Assembly: GCA_016283275.1 (NCBI GenBank)
Contig: JAEEMP010000079.1
Location: forward strand, 1 to 43,862
Source of the DNA: Lachnospiraceae bacterium
Lineage (GTDB): Bacteria > Bacillota > Clostridia > Lachnospirales > Lachnospiraceae
DNA length: 43,862 bases
Direction of reading: 5' to 3'
Numbering within the stretch: the stretch's first letter is position 1; each line of letters starts with the position of its first letter. The notes under the pieces were generated by a model, which was not told the DNA's origin, made no database searches, and saw only the letters and a list, made by a program, of their open reading frames with translations. Shown here one piece after another: positions 8,351 to 17,920 of this stretch. A program made the position numbers and the translations under genes.

Positions 8351-11300
8351 ATGATGTACACGTTAGGAATTGATATAGGTTCAACAACAGTTAAGATTGC
8401 CCTGATGGACGAGGAAAAGAACGTTCTTTTCTCGGATTACCAAAGGCATTTTGCAAATATCCAGGATACTCTCTTAAAGCTTTTAAACGAAGCTGAGAAC
8501 GAACTCGGCGATCTGACCGTACACCCCATGATCACGGGATCCGGCGGTCTCACTCTTGCCAATCATCTTTCGGTCCCCTTTACTCAGGAAGTCATAGCGG
8601 TCTCCACAGCACTTCAGGAAATGACCAAAGGCTGCGACGTAGCCATAGAACTTGGCGGTGAAGACGCAAAGATCATCTATTTCGAAGACGGAAATGTGGA
8701 ACAGCGTATGAACGGTATCTGTGCCGGAGGTACGGGTTCTTTTATAGACCAGATGGCATCGCTTTTACAGACCGACGCCGCAGGTCTTAACGAATATGCA
8801 AAGTCATACAATTCTTTATATACGATAGCCGCAAGATGCGGTGTGTTCGCAAAGTCCGACATACAGCCTCTTATCAATGACGGTGCCACCAAAGAAGACT
8901 TATCGGCATCGATATTCCAGGCTGTCGTAAATCAGACGATCTCGGGTCTTGCCTGCGGTAAGCCCATAAGAGGCCGTGTTGCGTTTCTGGGCGGTCCTCT
9001 CCACTTTTTGACCGAACTCAAAGTTGCATTTGTACGTACCCTTAAGCTTGATGAAGAGCATATCGTCGACACCGACCGCTCTCATCTTTTTGCCGCAATG
9101 GGATCTGCCTTGAATGCCAAAGAAGATGTTTCTTTTACCTTAAAAGAACTCTCCGACAAGCTTTCAAAAGGCATAAAGATGGACTTTGAAGTGGCCAGGA
9201 TGGAGCCTTTGTTTGAAAACGAGCAGGATTACGATGAATTCAAGGCCCGCCACGAAAAAGCCTGCGTTAAAAAGGGCGATCTTAAAGATTATCACGGGAA
9301 ATGTTTCCTCGGTATCGATGCAGGTTCCACCACCACAAAGATCGCGGTCGTATCCGAAGACGGCACTCTTCTCCATTCCTTTTATTCAAACAACAACGGT
9401 TCTCCCTTAAGGACAGCCATCGAAGCTCTTAAAGATATATATAAGATCATGCCCTCAGACTCCACGATCGTTCGTTCCTGCTCGACAGGATACGGTGAAG
9501 AGCTTATGAAGGCTGCGTTCTTACTCGATGACGGTGAGGTCGAGACCGTTGCCCACTACTATGCCGCTGCGTTCTTTGAGCCTGATGTCGACTGTATACT
9601 GGATATCGGCGGCCAGGACATGAAGTGCATAAAGATAAAGAATCAGACCGTAGACTCCGTACAGCTTAACGAAGCATGTTCATCGGGCTGCGGATCGTTT
9701 ATAGAGACATTCGCAAAATCGCTCAACTATTCCGTAACGGATTTTGCAAAGGCCGCTCTTTTTGCAGAGCATCCCATCGATCTGGGTACCCGCTGTACGG
9801 TATTTATGAACTCTAAGGTCAAGCAGGCGCAAAAGGAAGGAGCAAGCGTGGCGGATATCTCCGCAGGTCTTGCATATTCGGTCATAAAGAACGCCCTCTT
9901 TAAGGTCATCAAGGTCAATGACGCATCCTCGCTTGGTAAAAACATCGTTGTACAGGGCGGTACGTTCTATAACGACGCTGTACTTCGAAGTTTTGAAAAA
10001 GTTGCCGACTGTAAGGCGATCCGTCCCGATATAGCAGGTATCATGGGTGCTTTCGGTGCCGCTCTTATCGCAAGGGAACGCTTTAGCGAAGGTTTCAATA
10101 CCACGATGCTTGATTATGACGATATCTGCGAATTAAGATTCGAGACCAGCATGGCTAAATGCAAGGGCTGCACAAACTCCTGCCGTCTTACCGTCAACAG
10201 ATTTTCCGGCGGACGTCAGTACATTTCGGGCAACCGCTGCGAGCGAGGTATCGGCAAGCAAAAGAACAAGGACAATATCCCCAATCTTTTTGAATACAAG
10301 CTTAAACGGTATTTTAATTATGAACCGCTTCCCGAAGACGAAGCAAAGAGAGGAACTGTCGGCATCCCGAGAGTTCTTAATATGTACGAAAATTATCCGT
10401 TCTGGCATACATTCTTTACTACTTTGGGTTACAGGGTCATTCTTTCACCGCTTTCAAGCCACAACATCTATGAACTCGGTATAGAATCCATCCCGAGCGA
10501 ATCGGAATGTTATCCCGCCAAGCTTGCGCACGGACACATAAAGTGGCTGATCGACAAGCATCCGGATTTTATATTCTATCCCGCCGTTTTCTATGAGCGC
10601 GACGAGATAAGAGACACAAACAACCATTATAACTGCCCCATCGTTACGTCTTATTCGGAAAATATCAAAAACAATGTTGATGAGATAAGCCGCGGCGAAG
10701 TAAGATTCCGAAATCCTTTTATGTCGTTTAAATCAAAAGAAACGATCGCTCATGCATTAACGCTTGAATTTAAGGAAATTCCCGAATCGGAAGTTGTGCA
10801 GGCAGTCCTTCTTGCATACGACGAGCTGAACAAAGCCCATAAGGATATGCAGAAAAAGGGCGAAGAAGTAATAGAATATTTAAATAAAACGGGGCGTAAA
10901 GGCATCGTTCTTGCCGGAAGACCCTATCATGTGGATCCCGAGATAAACCACGGCATCCCCGAGCTTATAACGTCTTACGGCGTCGCCGTTCTTACGGAAG
11001 ATTCCGTATCGCATCTCGGCAAGCCTGAAAGACCGTTGATCGTATCGGACCAGTGGATGTACCATTCAAGACTGTATGCTGCCGCAAGCTACGTAAAAAC
11101 CGTCGAAAATATCGAGCTTATACAGCTTAACTCTTTCGGCTGCGGTCTCGATGCGGTGACCACCGACCAGGTCAACGATATTTTATCGGGTTCCGACAAG
11201 ATCTATACATGCCTAAAGATAGATGAGGTTAATAACTTAGGCGCTGCAAGGATAAGGATACGTTCTCTTCTTTCGGCTATAAGAGTGCGTGATATGCGTC

Positions 11301-12574
11301 ACTACAAACGTACGATACGTTCAAGTGCGTTCAAGCGCAAGATATTCACCGAGGAAATGCGCAAGAACTATACCATCCTCTGCCCTCAGATGTCGCCCAT
11401 TCACTTTGATCTTCTTGAAACGGCCTTCAACAACGCGGGATACAATTTTGTGATATTAAATAACGATAACCGTTCCGCAATAGACTATGGCCTTAAATAT
11501 GTCAATAATGATGCATGCTATCCTTCGCTCCTCATCGTGGGACAGATGATGCAGGCACTTGAATCCGGCCGATACGATCTTAACAGGACCGCTCTCATCA
11601 TGACCCAGACGGGCGGCGGCTGCCGTGCCACAAACTATATAGGATTTATAAGAAGAGCTTTGGCAAAAGCCGGAATGGAGCAGATCCCGGTCCTTTCGCT
11701 CAACTTGTCCGGTCTTGAAAAGCAGCCCGGTTTTAAGATCACGCCCGCGCTTGCCATAAGAGGTATCTACGCCGTATTGTTCGGAGATATATTCGAGCGT
11801 TGCGTGTACCGCATGCGTCCTTACGAAAAGGTAAAAGGCACTACCGATGCCATTCACAAAAAGTGGCTTGAGAAGTGCCGTAAGTTTTTATGCAAAAAAC
11901 ACGTAAGCTTCTTTGAGTACAAATCAATGTGCACAAAGATGATAAAAGAATTTGATGCCATCGAAGTGACGGGTGAGAAAAAGCCCAGAGTCGGCATAGT
12001 GGGTGAGATCCTCGTTAAATTCTCTCCCACCGCCAACAATCATGTCGTCGAACTTTTGGAATCCGAAGGAGCCGAGGCGGTTGTACCCGACCTTATGGAC
12101 TTCTTGCTGTACTGTTTCAGAAATCAGGAATTTAAGCATAAATATCTCGGTACATCCAAAAAATCAGCCGTTGTGGCCAAAATGGGAATATGGGCGATAA
12201 ACATCTTCAGAAAGAGTACCGTAAGAGCCTGCAGAAAGAGTAAAAACTTCGATCCGCCCGCCAATATAAACGTAACGGCAAAGAACGCATCCAAGATCGT
12301 ATCGATCGGCAACCAGACAGGTGAAGGGTGGTTTTTGACCGGAGAAATGATAGAGCTTATAAACAGCGGTGCAAAGAACATCGTGTGCGCACAGCCTTTC
12401 GGCTGCCTTCCGAACCACGTTGTGGGCAAGGGTGTCATCAAGCAGTTGAGACAGCGCTATCCCGGTTCGAATATCGTTGCGATAGATTACGATCCCGGTG
12501 CATCCGAGGTTAACCAGTTAAACCGTATCAAGCTCATGCTTTCAACAGCCCATAAAAATGTTCAAAAGCAGTAA
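8351..12574 (+). CDS. Fused acyl-CoA dehydratase activase / HgdB-like protein (about 1407 aa)
   Basis: Belongs to the large proteins related to the 2-hydroxyacyl-CoA dehydratase activator (HgdC, BcrAD/BadFG ATPase fold), which drive ATP-dependent single-electron transfer. Two activator modules lie in tandem: [12 protein letters not shown] near the N terminus with [12 protein letters not shown] and [10 protein letters not shown], and a second from about residue 318 with [23 protein letters not shown] and [12 protein letters not shown] cysteine group CxxCxxxC (KCKGCTNSC, about residue 600) follows, then a DUF2229-type segment from about 670 ([25 protein letters not shown]) and an HgdB-like C-terminal part (CQPFG-like [20 protein letters not shown]). 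The start is ATG 8351 or 8354, after GAGG. Its reaction is unknown; no separate dehydratase subunits are adjacent. It is monocistronic, with a strong terminator. Confidence 0.85.
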   Translation: MMYTLGIDIGSTTVKIALMDEEKNVLFSDYQRHFANIQDTLLKLLNEAENELGDLTVHPMITGSGGLTLANHLSVPFTQEVIAVSTALQEMTKGCDVAIELGGEDAKIIYFEDGNVEQRMNGICAGGTGSFIDQMASLLQTDAAGLNEYAKSYNSLYTIAARCGVFAKSDIQPLINDGATKEDLSASIFQAVVNQTISGLACGKPIRGRVAFLGGPLHFLTELKVAFVRTLKLDEEHIVDTDRSHLFAAMGSALNAKEDVSFTLKELSDKLSKGIKMDFEVARMEPLFENEQDYDEFKARHEKACVKKGDLKDYHGKCFLGIDAGSTTTKIAVVSEDGTLLHSFYSNNNGSPLRTAIEALKDIYKIMPSDSTIVRSCSTGYGEELMKAAFLLDDGEVETVAHYYAAAFFEPDVDCILDIGGQDMKCIKIKNQTVDSVQLNEACSSGCGSFIETFAKSLNYSVTDFAKAALFAEHPIDLGTRCTVFMNSKVKQAQKEGASVADISAGLAYSVIKNALFKVIKVNDASSLGKNIVVQGGTFYNDAVLRSFEKVADCKAIRPDIAGIMGAFGAALIARERFSEGFNTTMLDYDDICELRFETSMAKCKGCTNSCRLTVNRFSGGRQYISGNRCERGIGKQKNKDNIPNLFEYKLKRYFNYEPLPEDEAKRGTVGIPRVLNMYENYPFWHTFFTTLGYRVILSPLSSHNIYELGIESIPSESECYPAKLAHGHIKWLIDKHPDFIFYPAVFYERDEIRDTNNHYNCPIVTSYSENIKNNVDEISRGEVRFRNPFMSFKSKETIAHALTLEFKEIPESEVVQAVLLAYDELNKAHKDMQKKGEEVIEYLNKTGRKGIVLAGRPYHVDPEINHGIPELITSYGVAVLTEDSVSHLGKPERPLIVSDQWMYHSRLYAAASYVKTVENIELIQLNSFGCGLDAVTTDQVNDILSGSDKIYTCLKIDEVNNLGAARIRIRSLLSAIRVRDMRHYKRTIRSSAFKRKIFTEEMRKNYTILCPQMSPIHFDLLETAFNNAGYNFVILNNDNRSAIDYGLKYVNNDACYPSLLIVGQMMQALESGRYDLNRTALIMTQTGGGCRATNYIGFIRRALAKAGMEQIPVLSLNLSGLEKQPGFKITPALAIRGIYAVLFGDIFERCVYRMRPYEKVKGTTDAIHKKWLEKCRKFLCKKHVSFFEYKSMCTKMIKEFDAIEVTGEKKPRVGIVGEILVKFSPTANNHVVELLESEGAEAVVPDLMDFLLYCFRNQEFKHKYLGTSKKSAVVAKMGIWAINIFRKSTVRACRKSKNFDPPANINVTAKNASKIVSIGNQTGEGWFLTGEMIELINSGAKNIVCAQPFGCLPNHVVGKGVIKQLRQRYPGSNIVAIDYDPGASEVNQLNRIKLMLSTAHKNVQKQ

Positions 12575-12580
12575 TAAAGT

Positions 12581-12612
12581 AAAAAAGCGTATCGCCGGCG
12601 ATACGCTTTTTT
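12581..12612 (+). terminator. Intrinsic terminator of the activase gene (bidirectional)
   Basis: A perfect palindrome GCGTATCGCC/GGCGATACGC (12587-12606) is flanked by six A on the left and six T on the right, starting 6 bases after the stop codon. It could also act on the minus strand. Confidence 0.92.
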
Positions 12613-12633
12613 CTCTGAAATTCCCTATAAGGC

Positions 12634-12671
12634 AAAAAAACAAGAGATCCGTCGATTACTCGTCGGACCTC
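12634..12671 (-). terminator. Intrinsic terminator after the ABC exporter pair
   Basis: Minus strand stem GAGGTCCGACGA / TCGACGGATCTC with a GTAA loop (12644-12671; one mismatch and one G-U pair), followed by TTGTTTTTTT. It lies about 100 bases after the last stop codon of the ABC genes. The stretch 12672-12773 in between is AT-rich and shows nothing else. Confidence 0.75.
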
Positions 12672-12773
12672 CCGTTATTGAGAATGGTACATTGGGGTTA
12701 TGGGGTATGATATATATATACAATACGTGGATTAACACAAAATTAATTAAAAAATCTTTTTTCAAATAATTTT

Positions 12774-14555
12774 CTACGCAATGTCATCCATCTGAGAAGT
12801 ATATAAATGGTAGTATTCTCCGCGCTTTTGCATAAGCTCGTCATGCGTTCCGCACTCTACTATGCCGCCCTCGTCAATGTACATGATCTTATCGCAATTC
12901 TTTATGGTCGAAAGTCTGTGGGCAATGATAAAGGATGTACGTCCTTTAAGCATTGCGTTAAGTCCCTGCTGCAGAGCTTTCTCGGTCTGAACATCGATGC
13001 TCGATGTTGCTTCGTCGAGGATCAATATCCTCGGATCCGATATAAGCGTTCTTGCAAAGCTTATAAGCTGTTTCTGACCCTGAGAAAGAACATTTCCGCG
13101 TTCTTTGACCTCAGTCATATAACCATCGGGCATATTTTTTATGAATGTATCGGCGCAGACCGTCTCCGCCGCCTTTTCGATCTCTTCATCCGTGGCATCA
13201 AGTTTACCGTACAGGATATTGTCTTTAATGGTACCCGAGAATATAAAGCTGTCCTGAAGCATGATACCCATCTGTGAACGAAGCGAATGAAGCGTAACCT
13301 TTGAAATGTCCTGGCCGTCTATGAGTACTCTTCCGCGCTCGATGTTGTAAAATCTCGATAAAAGGCTCACTATCGTACTCTTACCCGCTCCCGTAGGACC
13401 GACGAGCGCGACGCTCTCACCCGGATTGACCGTAAACGAAACATTGTGAAGAACGTTCTTGCCTTCTTCGTAAGCAAAAGTAACGTTTTCAAAGCTTACG
13501 GCTCCTTCGATGGGCTTCATCTCAACCGCATCTTCCGCATCCTTAACGGTCACGGGTTCATCGATCGTCTCAAATATCCTTTCAAGATAAGCGATGTTGT
13601 TTATAAAGTTATTGAAGATATTACCGAGGTTCATTATAGGCTGCCAGAATCTTGCCGCATAACTTGTGATCGCAAGGATGGTACCGACCGTATAATGTCC
13701 GTTTACGAATACCAAAAGCGCAAATATATAGATCGCAGCTCTTACAAGGACGGATATTGTGTCGATACCCGGCCATACAAGGTTTGTATATCTCACGGCC
13801 CACATCCAGGCTTTACGGCATCTGCCCGAAAGACCCGAGAATATCTCGGCGTTCTCTTCTTCTCTTGCAAATATCTGTGTTACACGTGCACCGACGATGT
13901 TCTCCTGAAGATATGCGTTTAAGTTTGAATTCTTGTTGGAAACATTCTGCCATGCCTTACGCTGTTTTGACTTGATCCACAGCATAAATACCGCAAGGAC
14001 CGGCACACCGCACACAACAACGATCGAAAGTTTCACATCCACGATAAACATGAACACCACGATAAACAGAAGGTTCATTACTTCGAGGATGATGTTTATA
14101 AGACCGTTCGAAAGCATATCCGAAACAGAGTTTACATAGTTGACGACACGGATAAGTATCTTGCCGTGCGGTCTGTCATCGTAGTATTGGAAAGGAAGAT
14201 CCTGAAGGTGCTTGAATATATCCTTTCTGATATCATAAATGATGCCCTGACTGACCTTGATCATTATACGCATACGAACTGTTGCGAAGATCGCGCTTAA
14301 GATAAATACTCCGATAAGCACCCCGCCCAGAACAAAGAGCATCCTGTAGTCCTTGGCCGGAACAACTTCATCAAGCGCTTTCTGCGTGATCATCGGGGAG
14401 AAAAGTGCCAATATACCGCCGACCGCACTTATCAAAAATGCGAGGATCATCTTCTTTGCATAAGGTTTTATATAACTTCCCGCTCTTAAGAGGTGATGGT
14501 AGTCAAACGGTGTTTCAAGAACTTCATCTTCTTTGTATGTATTACGTCCTGCCAT
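12774..14555 (-). CDS. ABC exporter half-transporter, subunit with catalytic ATP site
   Basis: Type IV ABC half-exporter: six-helix membrane domain in the first 330 or so residues, then an ATPase domain. Motifs: Walker A GPTGAGKST, Walker B ILILDEATSS with the catalytic Glu, and H-loop IIAHRLSTI, all canonical. The signature is LSQGQ instead of LSGGQ. In a heterodimer this altered signature would pair with the degenerate Walker motifs of the partner, while its own Walker site pairs with the partner's intact LSGGQ. Its ATG shares one base with the partner's stop codon (TAATG), so the subunits are made together. It probably exports a hydrophobic compound or drug; the substrate is not evident. 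Confidence 0.93.
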   Translation of the reverse strand: MAGRNTYKEDEVLETPFDYHHLLRAGSYIKPYAKKMILAFLISAVGGILALFSPMITQKALDEVVPAKDYRMLFVLGGVLIGVFILSAIFATVRMRIMIKVSQGIIYDIRKDIFKHLQDLPFQYYDDRPHGKILIRVVNYVNSVSDMLSNGLINIILEVMNLLFIVVFMFIVDVKLSIVVVCGVPVLAVFMLWIKSKQRKAWQNVSNKNSNLNAYLQENIVGARVTQIFAREEENAEIFSGLSGRCRKAWMWAVRYTNLVWPGIDTISVLVRAAIYIFALLVFVNGHYTVGTILAITSYAARFWQPIMNLGNIFNNFINNIAYLERIFETIDEPVTVKDAEDAVEMKPIEGAVSFENVTFAYEEGKNVLHNVSFTVNPGESVALVGPTGAGKSTIVSLLSRFYNIERGRVLIDGQDISKVTLHSLRSQMGIMLQDSFIFSGTIKDNILYGKLDATDEEIEKAAETVCADTFIKNMPDGYMTEVKERGNVLSQGQKQLISFARTLISDPRILILDEATSSIDVQTEKALQQGLNAMLKGRTSFIIAHRLSTIKNCDKIMYIDEGGIVECGTHDELMQKRGEYYHLYTSQMDDIA

Positions 14556-16336
14556 TACACTACCTCCTCTCCTGCCTGAAGTTTTACAAGTTCATAATAA
14601 TATCCCCTTTGTGAGATAAGTTCCTGATGAGTACCCTGTTCGGCTATAACGCCGTCCTTAAGTACTATTATCTTATCGGCAACCTTTGTGGTGGATATTC
14701 TCTGTGCGATTATGATCTTTGTACAGTTGAAATCAAGTTTCCTTAAACTGTTCTGTATCTGCTTTTCCGTCTCCATATCGACGGCGGAAGTCGTATCATC
14801 AAGTATCAGTATCGAAGGCCTTACTGCCAATGCTCTCGCAAGCGAGATACGCTGTTTCTGGCCTCCCGAAAGACCCACGCCTCTTTCGCCTATTATCGTG
14901 TCGTAGCCTTCGGGCATCTTGGCAATGAATTCCGAAGCCTGTGAATATCTTGCAAACTTTAAGACCTCTTCCTTGGATATATGGCTGTCGCCGAAAGCTA
15001 TGTTTCCGTCGATCGTATCCGAATAAAGAAGTACATCCTGTGTCGCAAGACCGATATTCTTTCTAAGCTGCCTTAGTTTGTATCTGTTTACGTTTATACC
15101 GTCCACCAAGACCTCGCCCGAAGTGGGTTCGTAAAATCTCGGTATGAGGTGTATGAGCGATGTCTTGCCGCAGCCTGTCTCACCCATGATCGCTATAGTC
15201 TGACCGGGCTCGGCCTTAAACGAAATATCCTTAAGAACCGGATATTTACCGTCTTCAAACTTAAAGCTCACATTCTTAAACTCTATCTCGCCCTTAAGTC
15301 TGTCAGGCTTGTCGACAGCATCGGGAGCATCCACGATAACGGGTTCGGAATAATATATTTCCATAACCTTGGTGGCAGCCGCACTGAAACGCTGGAACTC
15401 GTTCATTATATTTCCGAGCATTCTCATGGGGTTTGCAAGAGCCCATATAAGGCCGGAGAACGCAACATACTGACCCATTGTAAGCTCGCCTCTTATAAGG
15501 TATGAACCACCCACTACCATAAGTACCACGGGCATAAGGTTTGCACATGATTCTATGTAGGGATAAAACTTAAGCCATACCATCTGTGTCTTTTGATTGG
15601 TCTCGGAATAATCCTTATTGCTTTCGTCGAACTTTTTGATCTCGTAATCTTCTCTTGCGAAAGCCTTGACCACACGGTTGCCCGAAATATTCTCCTGAGC
15701 GCTTGTGTTCATTCCCGCAAGTTTTTCACGAAGGAGCGCGTGCATCGGGCCTACCTTTTTACGGAATACCCTTATGATGATCAGGATAAACGGAGCGATC
15801 GCCATAAGCCACAATGTCATCCTTACGTTCATGGAAAAGAAATACACGAGCGTAGCCGTCATAAGCGAAAAAGCTTCTATTATCATACGTACGACCCAGG
15901 CCACCATATGTCTTACGGCATCAAGGTCACCCGTCACTCTGGTCATGAGATCTCCGGTACGGTATTCGTTGTAGAATCTCATATCCTGATATTCGATCTT
16001 GTGGAAAAGAAAATTTCTGATCTTATACAGAACCGATTGAGAAACGTGTTCATAAGCCATGCAGTCGGCATAGACCACCAAGGCTCTTAAAACCGTTATT
16101 CCCACCATCATGCCGATCAGCATTAAAAAACGATCTCTGTTGTTGGCAAGATTGGCCGCCGCATTTTCTCCTGCGATAAATTCGTCGACAACCTTTTGAG
16201 AGAAAAACGGGATCGTAAGCTGGAAGGCATTGTATAGAACAGTGCCGAAAAGCGCCGCGATGAAAAGAAACCTTTTTCCTTTCATATTATCCCAAAGCCA
16301 CTGGATCTTGGTCCTGGGAAATGTCTTTTTCTCCAT
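14555..16336 (-). CDS. ABC exporter half-transporter, subunit with degenerate ATP site
   Basis: Partner of the adjoining exporter, also 593 residues. A six-helix membrane domain is followed by an ATPase with Walker A GETGCGKT and signature LSGGQKQR. Walker B is ILILDDTTSAVD, with Asp in place of the catalytic Glu, and the H-loop is IIIAQRISTT, with Gln in place of His. These two changes are known from the degenerate sites of heterodimeric exporters such as TM287/288 and BmrCD (established family knowledge). GGAGGGAG lies about 9 bases before the ATG. A leader with two alternative hairpins precedes it. Confidence 0.93.
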   Translation of the reverse strand: MEKKTFPRTKIQWLWDNMKGKRFLFIAALFGTVLYNAFQLTIPFFSQKVVDEFIAGENAAANLANNRDRFLMLIGMMVGITVLRALVVYADCMAYEHVSQSVLYKIRNFLFHKIEYQDMRFYNEYRTGDLMTRVTGDLDAVRHMVAWVVRMIIEAFSLMTATLVYFFSMNVRMTLWLMAIAPFILIIIRVFRKKVGPMHALLREKLAGMNTSAQENISGNRVVKAFAREDYEIKKFDESNKDYSETNQKTQMVWLKFYPYIESCANLMPVVLMVVGGSYLIRGELTMGQYVAFSGLIWALANPMRMLGNIMNEFQRFSAAATKVMEIYYSEPVIVDAPDAVDKPDRLKGEIEFKNVSFKFEDGKYPVLKDISFKAEPGQTIAIMGETGCGKTSLIHLIPRFYEPTSGEVLVDGINVNRYKLRQLRKNIGLATQDVLLYSDTIDGNIAFGDSHISKEEVLKFARYSQASEFIAKMPEGYDTIIGERGVGLSGGQKQRISLARALAVRPSILILDDTTSAVDMETEKQIQNSLRKLDFNCTKIIIAQRISTTKVADKIIVLKDGVIAEQGTHQELISQRGYYYELVKLQAGEEVV

Positions 16337-16352
16337 ATATCAAACTCCCTCC

Positions 16353-16376
16353 GACTGACGGTATCAGTCTACCGTC
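16353..16376 (-). promoter_or_regulatory. Overlapping alternative hairpins in the ABC exporter leader
   Basis: Minus strand GACGGTA (16370-16376) can pair with TACCGTC (16357-16363), enclosing GACTGA. GACTGA (16364-16369) can instead pair with TCAGTC (16353-16358). The two stems exclude each other, and the second ends directly against the ribosome binding site (16345-16352). This is consistent with a small translational switch, but the stems are only 6-7 bp and chance is possible. Confidence 0.35.
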
Positions 16377-16463
16377 CTTTTATTCATACCCTCATATCAT
16401 TTTAAATATATAACCCCCCGGATGTTACAAAATCCTACTTATAAATTGTATTTTTCTATTCAT

Positions 16464-16498
16464 AAAAAAACCTTCCACTTTTTAATTGCGGAAGGTTT
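16464..16498 (-). terminator. Intrinsic terminator after the SGNH-like gene
   Basis: Minus strand AACCTTCC / GGAAGGTT stem (16469-16476 with 16490-16497) followed by a run of T. It lies just after the stop codon at 16517 and ends the MBOAT-SGNH operon. Confidence 0.85.
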
Positions 16499-16516
16499 CA
16501 AAATTTATCATTTGTA

Positions 16517-17908
16517 TTATTCAAAACAGGAAACATCAATTAATCTGTTCCTTACGGTATCGTAAGCGATCACATTGAGCCCGTTCTCCGTATAAACGCA
16601 CGGAGTCAGGTTAAAATATACGTTTGAAGTTACATTGTCCGGATCGTAAGTAAGCTTGACCGCATCATATCTTGAAAGACCTATTATCCTGGTCTGCCCG
16701 GGCAGATTATCCATTATCTTGACCGCATTTCCGTTTTCGTACACCCATTTCCCGCCTATCCCGACAGTTGAGGGATCTATCCTGAAATATGCAAGATCTT
16801 CCAGCGCATTTTCAAAATCTCCGTCAAGCGAAAGGATTATCTTCATGCCGCCGCAATCCGAAAGGACCTTAAGATAATCGTCTGTTCCGTAAGCATCCAT
16901 AAGCTTGTTTATATCAAGAATGTGGTAATAAAGTTCAAGATCCTTATCCCACTGGTAGTAATCCTCATCGCCCCTGTGGTCCGGAAGATCGAAATTTGCA
17001 TCGATATATGCGCCCAGGCTTAAAGTGACCTTCTTGGCACCGTTCATGTTAAGATGATGCATATCTCCCATCATATCGAAGGCCGCATCAAATCCCAACG
17101 CCTTCGTCATGCCCGTAAAATCAATATATGTGATGCCTTTGCTCTCGACATATTCCTTTATGCCGTTCGATATTTCTTTTTCTCCTTCGAAGACCGTATA
17201 AGGCGATAAGAAAAATACGGGTCTGAAATTGTATTTTTTTGACAAAGCACATACATCATCGACAAACTTTTTGTTGCGGTCCGAAATTGTAGTAATCTCT
17301 TCTTTGTATGCGAATTCGGATATGAAACATCCTCCTTCTCCCATTCTCATCTCGGCACCGCGGCCGTAGGAATCGATACCGTATCTTATGTAATCGTCCC
17401 TTGTAAGCTCCCTGTACCTCGTGTGCACAATGGGCCAGCGCAAAAGATAATCGGATTTATTCTCAATATCACTTTCAAGGACAAGCCTTGCGGAATCCGC
17501 CGAACTTTTTAACGCGAGCATATTCCTTATGGTACTGCCTTCATCGTTCATCTCGTCGCTTATCATCGTATAAGTTTCTATAAATACAACCTTAGGCGAC
17601 TGTCGTTTTAAAAACTCTTTAAGACAGGCACGGGTACTTTCCACACTCTGTGCGGAGATCGCCATGTCAAAAGAAGCGATCCCGTAGTTTTCCCAAAGCA
17701 ACGCCGGATACACGGAATTGTAACAGTGACTCGACCCCAAAAATACCGCATCCACCAGATCTTTATCCGTATTGTAAAATTCCGCGGTCGCCGAATAGAC
17801 CTCGGACTCTCCTCCGTTCGTATCTTTAAGAGCCAGCGGTTTATATGCAATTGAAATTACAAACGCCGTTATGATCGTAAAAGCGACGCATTTGATGATC
17901 TTGTCCAT
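16517..17908 (-). CDS. SGNH/DltD-AlgJ-like protein, partner of the MBOAT gene
   Basis: A 463-residue protein with one N-terminal membrane helix (VAFTIITAFVISIAY) and an extracytoplasmic domain. GSSHCYN at residues 58-64 resembles block I of SGNH hydrolases, and DMHHLNMNG near residues 280-288 supplies the Asp and His of a catalytic triad; FFLSPYTVF lies between. Such proteins are the usual partners of MBOAT acyltransferases (DltD with DltB, AlgJ/AlgX with AlgI) and pass acyl groups to extracellular polymers. It starts 12 bases after the MBOAT stop and is followed by a terminator, so the two form a bicistronic unit. The acceptor glycan is not evident. The last 130 residues have no recognised domain. 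Confidence 0.75.
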   Translation of the reverse strand: MDKIIKCVAFTIITAFVISIAYKPLALKDTNGGESEVYSATAEFYNTDKDLVDAVFLGSSHCYNSVYPALLWENYGIASFDMAISAQSVESTRACLKEFLKRQSPKVVFIETYTMISDEMNDEGSTIRNMLALKSSADSARLVLESDIENKSDYLLRWPIVHTRYRELTRDDYIRYGIDSYGRGAEMRMGEGGCFISEFAYKEEITTISDRNKKFVDDVCALSKKYNFRPVFFLSPYTVFEGEKEISNGIKEYVESKGITYIDFTGMTKALGFDAAFDMMGDMHHLNMNGAKKVTLSLGAYIDANFDLPDHRGDEDYYQWDKDLELYYHILDINKLMDAYGTDDYLKVLSDCGGMKIILSLDGDFENALEDLAYFRIDPSTVGIGGKWVYENGNAVKIMDNLPGQTRIIGLSRYDAVKLTYDPDNVTSNVYFNLTPCVYTENGLNVIAYDTVRNRLIDVSCFE

Positions 17909-17920
17909 ATACGTCCCTTT

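Noticed and set aside
13446-16090. Antisense frames of about 156-165 codons opposite the ABC exporter genes
   Set aside because: They mirror strongly conserved ABC coding sequence, have no ribosome sites and encode basic, aromatic low-quality peptides typical of antisense shadows.
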